Program-made: the position numbers and the translations under genes
The notes under the pieces: generated by a model
What the model was told of the DNA's origin: nothing
What the model saw: only the letters and a program-made list of their open reading frames with translations
Databases searched by the model: none
Assembly (NCBI RefSeq): GCF_900172335.1
Contig: NZ_FWFX01000009.1
Location: forward strand, 1-64,000
DNA: 64,000 nucleotides
Reading direction: 5' to 3'
Source: Roseovarius albus
GTDB taxonomy: Bacteria; Pseudomonadota; Alphaproteobacteria; Rhodobacterales; Rhodobacteraceae
Part shown: positions 35,688-44,557 of the stretch, piece after piece
How positions within the stretch are numbered: position 1 is the stretch's first letter
Layout of the letters: the number at the start of each line of letters is the position of its first letter

Positions 35688-36778
35688 CAGTCTATCAGGA
35701 GGCGGGCTGCCCCCTGCTCCATGTTGACATAGATATCGCTGCCGGGCTCAAAAATACGTTTGATCCCGCGATCCGAGTTCGAAGTGCGAACGATGAAATC
35801 CGGCCCATCGGCCAGCGCGATGATCGTCGACAGGTCGGTGCCGATATAGATGTTTTCTTTGACCGTCCCTTTGAGGCTTTCAGATTCGGTAGGCGCGTCC
35901 GACATGAACAGGCGTTCGGGGCGCACCGACATATGGACGGTCGAGCCAGCACCAATTTCATCCACCGCGTTGCAGGTCAATTCATGCCCACCGCCCAGAT
36001 GGCATTTGGCGCGGCCGCCTTCAACCGCATCAACGGAAACCTCAAGCAGGTTGGTTTCACCGATGAAGTCCGCAACAAACATGTTGCGTGGGCGTTCGTA
36101 GATGTCACGCGCTTCGCCCAGTTGCTGCAATTCACCAGCAGACATGACCGCAATGCGGTCCGACATGGTAAGCGCTTCTTCCTGATCGTGGGTGACGAAG
36201 ATGAAGGTAATCCCGGTTTCACGCTGCAGGTGCTTCAATTCGATCTGCATCGCCTTGCGCAACTTAAGATCAAGCGCCGACAGCGGCTCGTCCAGCAGCA
36301 ACACTTTGGGTTGTGGCGCCAGCGCACGCGCCAGCGCCACACGTTGTTGCTGCCCACCAGAGAGCTGTGATGGTTTTCGGGCAGCAAATTGTGAAAGCTG
36401 CACCAGTTCCAGAACCTCGCCTGCACGTTTGCGGGCATCTGCCTTAGAGTTGCCACGCATTTCCAAGCCAAAGGCGACGTTGTCAAGAATGGTCATATGA
36501 GGGAAGAGCGCATAGTTTTGGAACACGGTGTTCACTGGACGCTTGTAGGGTGGGAGGTTTTCGATTTCCTGACCGTAAAGCAGAATTTCGCCCTCGGTGA
36601 CATTCTCAAAGCCGGCGATCATCCGCAAAAGCGTTGTCTTGCCGCAACCCGAAGGCCCCAGAAGTGTGAAGAATTCATTGTCCTTGATGGTCAATGAGAT
36701 GGTTTTCAATGCGGTAAAGTCGCCATAGCGTTTGACCGCCTCGCGCACATCGATTGCGTTTTCTCTTTCGTCCGACAA
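35687..36778 (-). CDS. Polyamine-type ABC ATPase (PotA/PotG-like)
   Basis: A 363-residue ATPase with GPSGCGKTT (Walker A), LSGGQQQR (signature), VLLLDEP (Walker B), THDQEEA (switch) and a C-terminal TOBE domain, as in PotA/PotG. The likely start is TTG at 36778, which has AGGGAGG at good spacing; an upstream TTG at 36799 has no such site. First gene of a five-gene operon ending with the acetylpolyamine amidohydrolase. The TTAGG-N5-CCTAA dyad at 36862-36878 lies about 85 bp upstream. Confidence 0.92.
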   Translation of the reverse strand: MSDERENAIDVREAVKRYGDFTALKTISLTIKDNEFFTLLGPSGCGKTTLLRMIAGFENVTEGEILLYGQEIENLPPYKRPVNTVFQNYALFPHMTILDNVAFGLEMRGNSKADARKRAGEVLELVQLSQFAARKPSQLSGGQQQRVALARALAPQPKVLLLDEPLSALDLKLRKAMQIELKHLQRETGITFIFVTHDQEEALTMSDRIAVMSAGELQQLGEARDIYERPRNMFVADFIGETNLLEVSVDAVEGGRAKCHLGGGHELTCNAVDEIGAGSTVHMSVRPERLFMSDAPTESESLKGTVKENIYIGTDLSTIIALADGPDFIVRTSNSDRGIKRIFEPGSDIYVNMEQGAARLLID

Positions 36779-37140
36779 ATGCGCCTCCCTAAATCCCAAT
36801 TCGCTTAAACCAGCATAGTGAAACCACGTTCTTGCGATAAGAATTGAGTTCCTCAGCCTTACTTAGGTAAATCCTAAGCCAATGGTGTTTTGCATAAGGC
36901 AATGCTTTAACACAGCTGCGCCGGTTTGGTCGTGTCGTTGCGTTTTTTGTTCCCTTTGCGGTGTGGTTTTTGTATTCATCCCGCTTATCAATACTGGTCT
37001 ACTTGTGATTGAAAAATTTAGCTCCTCCAGCCGTGCTTCAACCCCATCACAAGCTCTTTCTCTCTATAACCCTTAGTCGGTATTGCCTTTCCGTTATAGT
37101 AACACGTTAGAGTTATGCTCAGCCGCGCCCATGGCCTGTG
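36779..37140. other. Intergenic control region of the polyamine operon
   Basis: A 362-bp gap between the M20 gene's 3' end and the ATPase gene. Apart from the dyad at 36862-36878 and an AT-rich stretch that should contain the operon promoter, no gene or RNA is recognised. Confidence 0.6.
36862..36878. promoter_or_regulatory. TTAGG-N5-CCTAA dyad, copy 1
   Basis: Perfect 6-bp inverted repeat CTTAGG-TAAAT-CCTAAG about 85 bp before the polyamine ATPase start. The inner part fits the LysR box T-N11-A. Near-identical sites occur at 42415 and 48708. Confidence 0.65.
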
Positions 37141-38295
37141 CTAAGCTTTCAAGTCATGCAAAATTCGATCCATCATCATGTCACAAGCTCTCAGTTGCTC
37201 TAGAGTGATGTACTCATCCGGTTTATGACCCTGCCCCTCCATAGATCCGGGGCCGCAGACAACGGTGGGAATTCCCAGCTCATCAAAGTAGCCTGCCTCA
37301 GTGCCAAAGGCGACCTTGGTAACTGTGTTGGTTTGCGCAAGTTTCTGCGCGTAGGGAACAATGGCATTATGCTCATCCACATCCAGTCCGGGGTAGGCGT
37401 TGTATTGATCCACTTCGATCCGGGCCTCTGGAAAGGGCCCTTGCCTCTTGTGAACAATTTCGTCCGCGGCTTTCTGGATGCGCTTCAGAAGGTCATCAGG
37501 TTTGTCTGCCGCCAGATGTCGGTATTCGAAATCGATGCTGGCAGTATCAGGTACAATGTTAAGCGCTGTCCCGCCCGACAGTTTGCCCACATGGACGGTT
37601 GAATATGGCACGCCATACGCCGCGTCGCGCGCGCCATTTCGAGCCAAATCCGTCTGGATGTCGCGCAAGGCGCCAACAAAATCTGTGGCCAGATGCAGTG
37701 CATTCAGGAACTGCGGGGCCAGCGCCGAATGCCCAGCCTCACCATGGCAGGTGGCACGCAGCGCGGCCTTACCCTTGTGTCCGATGGCGACCTGCATCTC
37801 GGTCGGCTCACCAACAAAACAAGCGCGTGGTAGGCCAATCGAAGGCTCAAGCTGGTCGATCATGTTCTTGATGCCGACGCAGCCGACTTCCTCGTCATAA
37901 GAAAAGGCAATCTTGAGCGGTTCATTGAGCTGGGTCTTAGAAGCCCGATCCGCCAGCGCCATGACACTGGCGACATAACCCTTCATATCGGTGGTGCCGC
38001 GACCGAACAGGCGATCACCTTCACGGGTAAGTTTGAAGGGATCTTTGCTCCAGTCCTGCCCAGCAACCGGGACGACATCGGTATGAGCCGAGAGCATCAC
38101 GCCGTCACCACCAGAGGCAGGCCCTAGTGTAGCGTAAAGCCCTGCTTTCTGCCCGGATTCATCTGGAACATGGGAGACCTCAAACCCCCGGGTGCGCAGA
38201 AACTCTTCGATATAAGCAATGATATCGAGGTTTGAGTTTGCGCTGATCGAATTGTAGCCGATCAACCGGTCCAGAATGTCGAGGGTTTGGGTCAT
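37141..38295 (-). CDS. argE: M20 deacylase, acetylornithine deacetylase type
   Basis: A 384-residue zinc peptidase-family deacylase resembling ArgE. Metal and catalytic residues are visible: His71 in SAHTDVV, Asp103 in TTDMKG, Glu135/Glu136 in DEEVG, and a C-terminal GPGSMEGQGHKPDE histidine. The dimerisation lid is present between about 180 and 290. It removes N-acetyl or similar groups from amino acids such as acetylornithine. It follows the TMADH-like gene by 30 bp, so it may deacylate a catabolic intermediate rather than serve arginine synthesis. Confidence 0.85.
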   Translation of the reverse strand: MTQTLDILDRLIGYNSISANSNLDIIAYIEEFLRTRGFEVSHVPDESGQKAGLYATLGPASGGDGVMLSAHTDVVPVAGQDWSKDPFKLTREGDRLFGRGTTDMKGYVASVMALADRASKTQLNEPLKIAFSYDEEVGCVGIKNMIDQLEPSIGLPRACFVGEPTEMQVAIGHKGKAALRATCHGEAGHSALAPQFLNALHLATDFVGALRDIQTDLARNGARDAAYGVPYSTVHVGKLSGGTALNIVPDTASIDFEYRHLAADKPDDLLKRIQKAADEIVHKRQGPFPEARIEVDQYNAYPGLDVDEHNAIVPYAQKLAQTNTVTKVAFGTEAGYFDELGIPTVVCGPGSMEGQGHKPDEYITLEQLRACDMMMDRILHDLKA

Positions 38296-38325
38296 GATTT
38301 TACTACCGCTGTCTATTTCACCACG

Positions 38326-40395
38326 TCAGTCCACCGCCAATTCGGTGATCTCACGGCGGAACGGCAGGGCATCCCCAATGTCGTCACCATCCAGCTCGCG
38401 CGCATAACGGTGGCCGGCGTAAGTCGACCATGCGATTGGGCCGGGGGCCTCGGCATCGCCAAACATTTTGACCGATTTGATACCCGCATCCGCCCAGTCA
38501 GCTTCGCGCGATTTCAGGTCATTGTACACCTCATCATTGCCGGTGCGTGATGCAACCATGACAACCGCATCGGCGGCAAAGTCCTGGGTGCGGCCGGTGT
38601 AGACACAATCGCTGACAACGTGGTCCGCCGCGATTTGTGCCACACCACGGTTGAGAACAATCTCAACCCCGATATCGACGAGTTTGGCATGAATAGTCGC
38701 TTGTTCGAGCGTGTTGTTGGTCCAATCTGACACATATGCCGAGGGCGTGATCAGTGTTACCTTGGCACCAGCTTTGGCAAGCAGTTCAGCCAGCACACCG
38801 CCCATGTAATAGTGATCATCGTCATAGACCACGACATTGCCTTCAGGCACGGTGCCATCCATCAGATCATCGGGTGTATAGATCTTTGCACCGGCATCTA
38901 TAGGCATCGGCACAACATGCTGACGCGAGACGCCGTCACGACGCCATGTGGAACCGGTGGCGATGGCTACGTTTTCGAATCCGAATTCCAGAATACTATC
39001 GGCATCCAACTCGCTGTCGAAATAGATGTCCACGTTCGGGCGCTGTTGCAGTTGGTATTCGCGATAATCGACGACACGGCCCCAGGCGGACAGGCCGGGA
39101 AGCTTGCGTTCACGGGTGACGCGGCCGCCAATTTCTGTTTTGGCCTCGGCAATGGCCACATCATAGCCGCGACGTGAAAGCGCCCAAGCCGCCTCGAGCC
39201 CAGCCGGGCCGGAGCCAACGATCAGCACGTTTTCGCTGCTGCCCCTGGCGTTCATTTTTTCAGGGTGCCAACCTTTGCGCCATTCCTCCATGAAGGTCGG
39301 GTTCTGGGTGCAGCGGCTTATCGACATGGTCATATCGCCGGTGATACAGATGTTGCAGCCGATACATTCGCGGATGTCTTCGACCCGACCCTCGTCGATC
39401 TTGCGGGGAATGAACGGATCGGCAATCGATGGCCGGGCGCAACCGATCATATCCAGCGTGCCGGATTTGATCATCTTGGCCATGACATCGGGCGACGTGA
39501 AACGACCGACGCCGACGATGGGCTTGTCGGTCAGGTCGTGAATGCCACGCACCAGTTCCTCTTGCGCGGCTTCCTCTTTGAAACGGCTGGGGCCGGAGCA
39601 GTCTTCCCATGTGCCCTGCGCCAGATCCCAGATGTCGGGCAGGTTGCGGTTCATTTCGACAAAGTCGCGCACCTCGGCATTAGAGAAACCCAGATCGCCG
39701 ATGGTTTCATCCAATGAAACCCGCAGCGCGATGGCGATGGTGTCGCCGACAGCGTCTTTAATGTCCGCAATCACCTCGTTGGCGAAACGCGAACGGTTTT
39801 CCAATGAGCCACCGTATTCGTCGGAACGTTGGTTGGTCGCGCGGCTGAGGAAGTGCTGGAAGATGCCAAAGCCATGCGCGCCATAAAGGTTGATCAGATC
39901 AAAGCCCGCTTCTTTGGAGCGTTTCGCCGCGTTGACGAACCAGCGACGCAGGTCCTTGATTTCTGACTTCGACAGCGCGCGTGCCTGCACCGGGTCATTG
40001 GTGAAGGTGCGGATCGGTAGCGCTGACGGAGCAAGCGGCACCTCTTTGGTGTAGAGGTTCGGGCCGTTGATGCCGGAATAGGCCAGCTGAATACCCGCCA
40101 GCGCACCGTGGGTTTTCATCTTTTCGGACATCTTGCGCAGCTGCGGAATGTCTTTGTCTTCCCACAGTCGCAGCTCGATGAACGGGGTGATTTCCGAGGT
40201 GTGGTGCATCTCGCACTGTTCGGTGAAGATGACGCCCCAGCCGCCCTCGGCCTTGATCCCGCGCATGGCAGCAGCGGCAGACGGATCACGATAACCCCCG
40301 CCGTTGCAGTGCGGCACCTGATAGAAACGGTTTTTGGCGGTGTGGGGGCCGAGTTTGATCGGCTCGAACAGGACGTCATATCGTGGGTCGCGCAT
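38326..40395 (-). CDS. TMADH/DMADH-like FMN iron-sulfur amine dehydrogenase
   Basis: A 689-residue protein: an OYE-type FMN barrel (about 1-330), a 4Fe-4S site (Cys344, Cys347, Cys350, Cys362), then an FAD/NAD-like region with VLIVGSGPAGLEAA. Cys30 matches the cysteine that binds FMN in trimethylamine dehydrogenase, and Tyr171/His174 match its active-site pair. The TMADH aromatic bowl Tyr60/Trp264/Trp355 here reads Gln60/Trp263/Asp354. As I recall, this resembles dimethylamine or histamine dehydrogenase more than TMADH. N-demethylation of amino-acid-type substrates (DgcA/StcD-like) is also possible. The start at 40395 follows GGGAGG. Heads a two-gene operon with argE and is divergent from the LuxR gene. 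Confidence 0.88.
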   Translation of the reverse strand: MRDPRYDVLFEPIKLGPHTAKNRFYQVPHCNGGGYRDPSAAAAMRGIKAEGGWGVIFTEQCEMHHTSEITPFIELRLWEDKDIPQLRKMSEKMKTHGALAGIQLAYSGINGPNLYTKEVPLAPSALPIRTFTNDPVQARALSKSEIKDLRRWFVNAAKRSKEAGFDLINLYGAHGFGIFQHFLSRATNQRSDEYGGSLENRSRFANEVIADIKDAVGDTIAIALRVSLDETIGDLGFSNAEVRDFVEMNRNLPDIWDLAQGTWEDCSGPSRFKEEAAQEELVRGIHDLTDKPIVGVGRFTSPDVMAKMIKSGTLDMIGCARPSIADPFIPRKIDEGRVEDIRECIGCNICITGDMTMSISRCTQNPTFMEEWRKGWHPEKMNARGSSENVLIVGSGPAGLEAAWALSRRGYDVAIAEAKTEIGGRVTRERKLPGLSAWGRVVDYREYQLQQRPNVDIYFDSELDADSILEFGFENVAIATGSTWRRDGVSRQHVVPMPIDAGAKIYTPDDLMDGTVPEGNVVVYDDDHYYMGGVLAELLAKAGAKVTLITPSAYVSDWTNNTLEQATIHAKLVDIGVEIVLNRGVAQIAADHVVSDCVYTGRTQDFAADAVVMVASRTGNDEVYNDLKSREADWADAGIKSVKMFGDAEAPGPIAWSTYAGHRYARELDGDDIGDALPFRREITELAVD

Positions 40396-40493
40396 GCTGT
40401 GCCCTCCCTGTGGCAACTGGCTGGCTGGTGGTGGACTCACGCAGAATCGCATACCACCATCCATCTGAATTTAACTTACTTTTGCGTCCTAAG

Positions 40494-40509
40494 GGGGGTA
40501 TATACCCCC
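40494..40509. promoter_or_regulatory. Perfect 16-bp palindrome GGGGG-TATATA-CCCCC
   Basis: This exact palindrome lies 15 bp before the LuxR start and 98 bp from the divergent amine dehydrogenase start. That placement fits an operator controlling both. Binding by the LuxR protein is inferred. Confidence 0.65.
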
Positions 40510-40523
40510 AGAGAGGTATGACC

Positions 40524-41312
40524 ATGGCAGATGTAACGGAACGTGAGGCTTTGGCAGGCACAATTGCCGCGCTTGGAGGTGAGAAATTTGCGCCTGCACT
40601 TTATGGCTGGCTGCAACATATCTGCCCCATCGACAACATTACCATCATTGCCTTCTTTCAGGATCGCCGACCCGAGGTGTTTTTCTCTCACGCGAAGGAA
40701 AAGCGAGTCTTTGAAAAGCTGGAAAGCGATTACATTCAGGGAGCTTACCTGCTAGACCCGGCGCACCGACTGCATCTGGATGGCGCGAACGAGGGGCTCT
40801 ACTGCTACCGGGATGTCGCCCCGGATCATTTCCAGCGGACCGAGTTTTTTGCCACCTATTATGGCCGGACAACATTGGTGGACGAGCTGATCTATTTCGC
40901 GCAGCCAGCACCGGGGGTTTCCATTACGCTGTGCATCGGACGTGATGCCACGTCGCGGCGAAAATTCTCGGCCAAGGCGGTGGCACAAGCGCGATCCGTC
41001 GCCCCAATCGTGACGGCATTGTCAAAGCGGCAGTGGCACGATTTGAAGTCGACCGAGAGCGCGCCATCAGATCCCGTGCCCGAAACTCTGCGAGAGAGGC
41101 TTTTGTCAGAAAGAGACATCTCTCTCAGCCCCCGCCAATCCGAGATCGCCTTCATGATCCTGCAGGGGCATTCTTCGGTCTCCATCGGGCTGATACTGGG
41201 GATCAGCCCGCAAACGGTGAAGGTCATCCGCAAGCAGCTTTACAAGAAATGCATGATCTCCTCGCAGGCAGAGCTGTTTTCCCTGCTGACGCCGTATTTG
41301 CTGGATGTCTGA
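40524..41312 (+). CDS. LuxR-family transcriptional regulator
   Basis: A 262-residue regulator with an N-terminal region of unknown ligand type (about 1-185) and a C-terminal GerE HTH: LSPRQSEIAFMILQGHSSVSIGLILGISPQTVKVIRKQLYKK. The start at 40524 follows AGAGG at proper spacing; an ATG six bases earlier is an alternative. No acyl-homoserine-lactone pocket motif is obvious, so it may sense an amine. Divergent from the TMADH-like/argE operon with a perfect palindrome in between. Confidence 0.83.
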   Translation: MADVTEREALAGTIAALGGEKFAPALYGWLQHICPIDNITIIAFFQDRRPEVFFSHAKEKRVFEKLESDYIQGAYLLDPAHRLHLDGANEGLYCYRDVAPDHFQRTEFFATYYGRTTLVDELIYFAQPAPGVSITLCIGRDATSRRKFSAKAVAQARSVAPIVTALSKRQWHDLKSTESAPSDPVPETLRERLLSERDISLSPRQSEIAFMILQGHSSVSIGLILGISPQTVKVIRKQLYKKCMISSQAELFSLLTPYLLDV

Positions 41313-41336
41313 AAAAAAGGCGAGGTTGCCCCCGCC
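41312..41336 (-). terminator. Rho-independent terminator of the ureohydrolase gene
   Basis: Minus-strand stem GGCGGGG/CCTCGCC (41319-41325 with 41330-41336, one A-C mismatch, loop GCAA), followed by seven U from the A-run at 41312-41318. It lies 9 bp beyond the ureohydrolase stop and starts inside the convergent LuxR stop codon. Confidence 0.75.
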
Positions 41337-41344
41337 GAATTACG

Positions 41345-42286
41345 TTACTTTTGTGAAGCAATCAGGCAGACCATCTCCAAAAGCAGGGTCGCCCCAGCCA
41401 ACGAGGTAATTTCGGCATGATCAAAGGGGGGTGAGACCTCAACCATATCAGCGCCAATCAGGTTTACGCCTGCCAGTTTGCGGATCAATGAGATGGCTTG
41501 CCAACTGGACAGCCCCCCGCAAACTGGCGTGCCGGTTCCTGGCGCAAACGCCGGATCAAGCGCATCGATATCAAAGGTCAGGTAAGCCGGGAGGTCGCCG
41601 ACAACCTCTTTGATTTTAGCCACGGTTGCCGCGACACCTTGCTCATGCACAAATTCAGCTGTCAGCGTGGTGAAGCCATGCGTGCTGGAATTGTAGGTGC
41701 GCAGCCCGGCTTGAACGGAAGTTTCCGGCGCCAAAATACCCTCTTGCGCGGCATGATAGAACATTGAGCCGTGATCAAACCGCTTTGGGCTTTCCTCCCA
41801 CGTGTCCGAATGCGCATCAATCTGAATCAGTGAAATCGGCCCGTGGCGTTCTGCCTGTGCCTTAAGGACCGAATAGGTGACAGAGTGATCCCCACCCATA
41901 GTCAATAAAAAGGCATCCGATTGCAAAATGCTCATTGCTTCTTGATAGATCACTTCTGGAATTTCCATCGGAAAGCCGGGATCAAACATGCAGTCGCCAT
42001 AGTCGACCATGTGCAGTTTTTCGAAGGGATCAAAATCCCAAAACCAAGGCCCGCCATCCCACGTAACATTGGTCGATGCGGCGCGAATTCCACGCGGTCC
42101 AAAACGACAGCTCGGGCGGTTTGTGACGCTCAGGTCATAGGGCACGCCCCAGGCAACAATATCAACCCCTTGAAGGTCACGAGAGTATTGCCTGCGAAAT
42201 AGGCTGTTTGCACCGCTGTAAGTGGGTTCATACCCCATACCAAATTTGTGATTTCCAACAAAAGCGCGATCGGTTGCATCTACCAT
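41345..42286 (-). CDS. Agmatinase-like ureohydrolase
   Basis: A 313-residue manganese ureohydrolase. Metal ligands are visible in GGDHS (His134), DAHSDT (Asp157, His159, Asp161) and DIDALDPAF. It hydrolyses a guanidino compound to an amine plus urea; agmatine, guanidinobutyrate and related substrates are possible. The start at 42286 follows GGGAGA; upstream in-frame ATGs lack a site. The gene follows the HpbD-like gene by 165 bp, with a TTAGG-N5-CCTGG dyad in that gap. Confidence 0.9.
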   Translation of the reverse strand: MVDATDRAFVGNHKFGMGYEPTYSGANSLFRRQYSRDLQGVDIVAWGVPYDLSVTNRPSCRFGPRGIRAASTNVTWDGGPWFWDFDPFEKLHMVDYGDCMFDPGFPMEIPEVIYQEAMSILQSDAFLLTMGGDHSVTYSVLKAQAERHGPISLIQIDAHSDTWEESPKRFDHGSMFYHAAQEGILAPETSVQAGLRTYNSSTHGFTTLTAEFVHEQGVAATVAKIKEVVGDLPAYLTFDIDALDPAFAPGTGTPVCGGLSSWQAISLIRKLAGVNLIGADMVEVSPPFDHAEITSLAGATLLLEMVCLIASQK

Positions 42287-42414
42287 GATTTCGTCTCCCA
42301 AATCAGAAGGCGACAGCGTTGCAGAATGATTTCCAAGCGTATCGGGTAGTCCGTTGCAGGGGCTAGGGTGCCATGAACTGACTCTTAGGGCCATTAAATC
42401 TTGCAAAAGCAATG

Positions 42415-42431
42415 ATTAGGTAAATCCTGGT
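42415..42431. promoter_or_regulatory. TTAGG-N5-CCTGG dyad, copy 2
   Basis: ATTAGG-TAAAT-CCTGGT; its first 12 bases after the initial A match copy 1. It lies about 130 bp before the ureohydrolase start. Confidence 0.5.
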
Positions 42432-42451
42432 CAAGCTGCGAATCGAAGAGA

Positions 42452-43555
42452 TTATTCGCTTATTGAGGCAATCGGCTTTCCCAACAGGTCCCAATCAGGT
42501 GAAACGCCCAGACCGGGTTGGTCTGACATCGACATAAAGCCATCCTTGATCACAGGGCCGCCCTCGGCAATTGCGTGGGTGTGATACTCGTGGAAGGTGG
42601 AAGACTGGAAATGCAGATCGCGCGGGGTGGCGTGGGCCAAATGGGCAATCGCCGCATCGCCAATTTCGCCGCACCAGGTGTCTTCGATGGTCATGATGAT
42701 CCCGAGCTCAGCACAGACATCGCGGATTACACGCGATTTGGTCAGCCCGCCCATGCGACTGATCTTGAGGTTGATCGCATCCATCGCACGTTCGCGATGG
42801 CCCCGCAGAACCATTTGCAGGCTGTCCATACACTCATCCAGGATCATCGGTTGGCGGGCATGGTCGCGCACAACGCGGCATTCTTCATATGTCGTGCAGG
42901 GTTGTTCGAGATAGAAATTCAAATCTGCCACAGCCGACGCTACCCGCACCGCATCGTGCTGGCGCCAGCCACAATTGGCATCCGCGCCCAAGCGATTGCC
43001 CTCGTTCAGCTTATCGACCACCTTGCGGATGCGCACGATGTCCAAATCCGCGTTTTCACCGACCTTCATCTGAAACTGGTTAAAGCCCTGTTCCTGATAG
43101 GCCACGATCCGTTCGGCCATCGCTTCCGGTTCAGCACGTGACACCACCTTGAACAACCGCACTTCGTCTTGAACTCGCCCACCCAGCAGATCACACACAG
43201 GGCGGCCTGTGATCTTGCCCAGAATATCATAACAGGCAACATCGATGGCGGATTTCACGTAAGGGTGCCCCTTGAGCAGTTGATCCATCAGCAGATTGAT
43301 TGCGCCAATGTTGGCCGGGTCATGTCCTATCAGGCCGGGGGCCATGGTCACGATGCCGGTCCGCGCCCCTTCGGCGTAAGCAGGCAAATAGGCGGGGCCT
43401 AAAGGGCAAATCTCTCCCACACCCGTGACCCCGTCATCCGTCTTGATCTTGACGACAGTGCTGTCGAAAGCGGCAAAGCTCTGGTTCGCCCAAGCGTAAG
43501 CGCCTTCTTTCATCGGAAGGCTGACCTGATAGAGATTGATTTGTGAGATTTTCAC
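42452..43555 (-). CDS. Enolase-superfamily racemase/epimerase, HpbD-like
   Basis: A 367-residue muconate-lactonizing-subgroup enolase. Acid/base lysines Lys164 (FQMKVG) and Lys264 (NLKISRMGG) and metal ligands Asp192, Glu217 and Asp240 are visible. Compared with hydroxyproline betaine 2-epimerase HpbD as I recall it, Tyr56 and Asp292 match at the same numbers, while its cation-binding Trp320 is replaced by Thr320-Phe321. Racemisation of a betaine-like amino acid is therefore plausible, but a different ammonium head group is likely. Downstream of the LysR gene (46-bp gap) in the FMO/RidA/ALDH operon. Confidence 0.8.
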   Translation of the reverse strand: MKISQINLYQVSLPMKEGAYAWANQSFAAFDSTVVKIKTDDGVTGVGEICPLGPAYLPAYAEGARTGIVTMAPGLIGHDPANIGAINLLMDQLLKGHPYVKSAIDVACYDILGKITGRPVCDLLGGRVQDEVRLFKVVSRAEPEAMAERIVAYQEQGFNQFQMKVGENADLDIVRIRKVVDKLNEGNRLGADANCGWRQHDAVRVASAVADLNFYLEQPCTTYEECRVVRDHARQPMILDECMDSLQMVLRGHRERAMDAINLKISRMGGLTKSRVIRDVCAELGIIMTIEDTWCGEIGDAAIAHLAHATPRDLHFQSSTFHEYHTHAIAEGGPVIKDGFMSMSDQPGLGVSPDWDLLGKPIASISE

Positions 43556-43601
43556 TTGTTAACCCTTTCTGGTCGCGTCAAGAGATGGCACTTAAACCAT
43601 G

Positions 43602-44525
43602 TTACGTCAGCCCCGGCAGTTTCTTCGCTTTGATCATATCTTCGCAGTGGCTGGTAAAGGCGCGGACGGTGATGCTGGTGTCGGCACCCTTGGCCATCAG
43701 CAGGCCCATGTTCAGCGGGCGGACGTCGCCGACCAGTGGGATCAGCTTCAACTTGCCACCATCGGGGGATTCGTCGTTCAGCGGGCGGATATTAGCGATG
43801 GAGTATCCAAAGCCGTTGGCCACCAGACTGCGCATGACAGCCATGTCATGGGTGCGCTCCGCAATCTTGGGGCGTTGGCCCTGGGATTTGAAGAATGACA
43901 GGAAATATTCACTACTGTGTGGCAGATCCAGCAAGATCATCGCATGATCCTTGAGATCTTCCACCGTGATCTCATCCAAATGTGCCAACGGGTGCTCGGG
44001 GCTGACAATCACATAGGGCGACAGACCCAAGAGTGGCACGAATTCCAGGTCTGACGGGATATCCAGCTCGTAAGTCAGGGCCACGTCCAGCTCAGCACGG
44101 CGGATGCGGCTGAAGATATCAACCTGATTAAGTTCATACTGCCGGATCGTCACCTCGGGGTATTCCGCCTCAAACTCCCGACGGACCCGAGGTGCAATCA
44201 CTTGTGCAAAGGTCAACAAACAGCCCAGCCGCAATGGCCCCTGTACGTTACCGGAAATTTCACCGGCCAGATCGTTCAGCTCGCCTGCGGTGAGCAGGAT
44301 TTTCTCGGAGTGTTCCAACAATCGCGCACCAGCTGTGGTTTGAGATAGACCATGCGCGTGCTTGCGCACAAAAAGTGACAGGCCCAGCTCGGCCTCGAGC
44401 TGGGCAATAGCCGCTGAAATCGAAGGCGACGACACGTTCAGTTTGTCACTGGCACCGGCAATGCTGCCGCATTGGCCGACCGCAACAAAGTATTCAAGCT
44501 GGCGCAGAGTAAATCGCAAAGGCAT
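43602..44525 (-). CDS. LysR-family transcriptional regulator
   Basis: A 307-residue LysR protein. The N-terminal winged HTH starts FTLRQLEYFVAVGQCGSIAGASDKLNVSSPSISAAI; the rest is a periplasmic-binding-like effector domain. It lies inside the operon between the aldehyde dehydrogenase and HpbD-like genes. It is a candidate to bind the TTAGG-N5-CCTAA dyads, which fit the T-N11-A LysR pattern. Confidence 0.9.
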   Translation of the reverse strand: MPLRFTLRQLEYFVAVGQCGSIAGASDKLNVSSPSISAAIAQLEAELGLSLFVRKHAHGLSQTTAGARLLEHSEKILLTAGELNDLAGEISGNVQGPLRLGCLLTFAQVIAPRVRREFEAEYPEVTIRQYELNQVDIFSRIRRAELDVALTYELDIPSDLEFVPLLGLSPYVIVSPEHPLAHLDEITVEDLKDHAMILLDLPHSSEYFLSFFKSQGQRPKIAERTHDMAVMRSLVANGFGYSIANIRPLNDESPDGGKLKLIPLVGDVRPLNMGLLMAKGADTSITVRAFTSHCEDMIKAKKLPGLT

Positions 44526-44557
44526 GGGGGCACTATGCCTTTGCTAGGGATGCCGGA

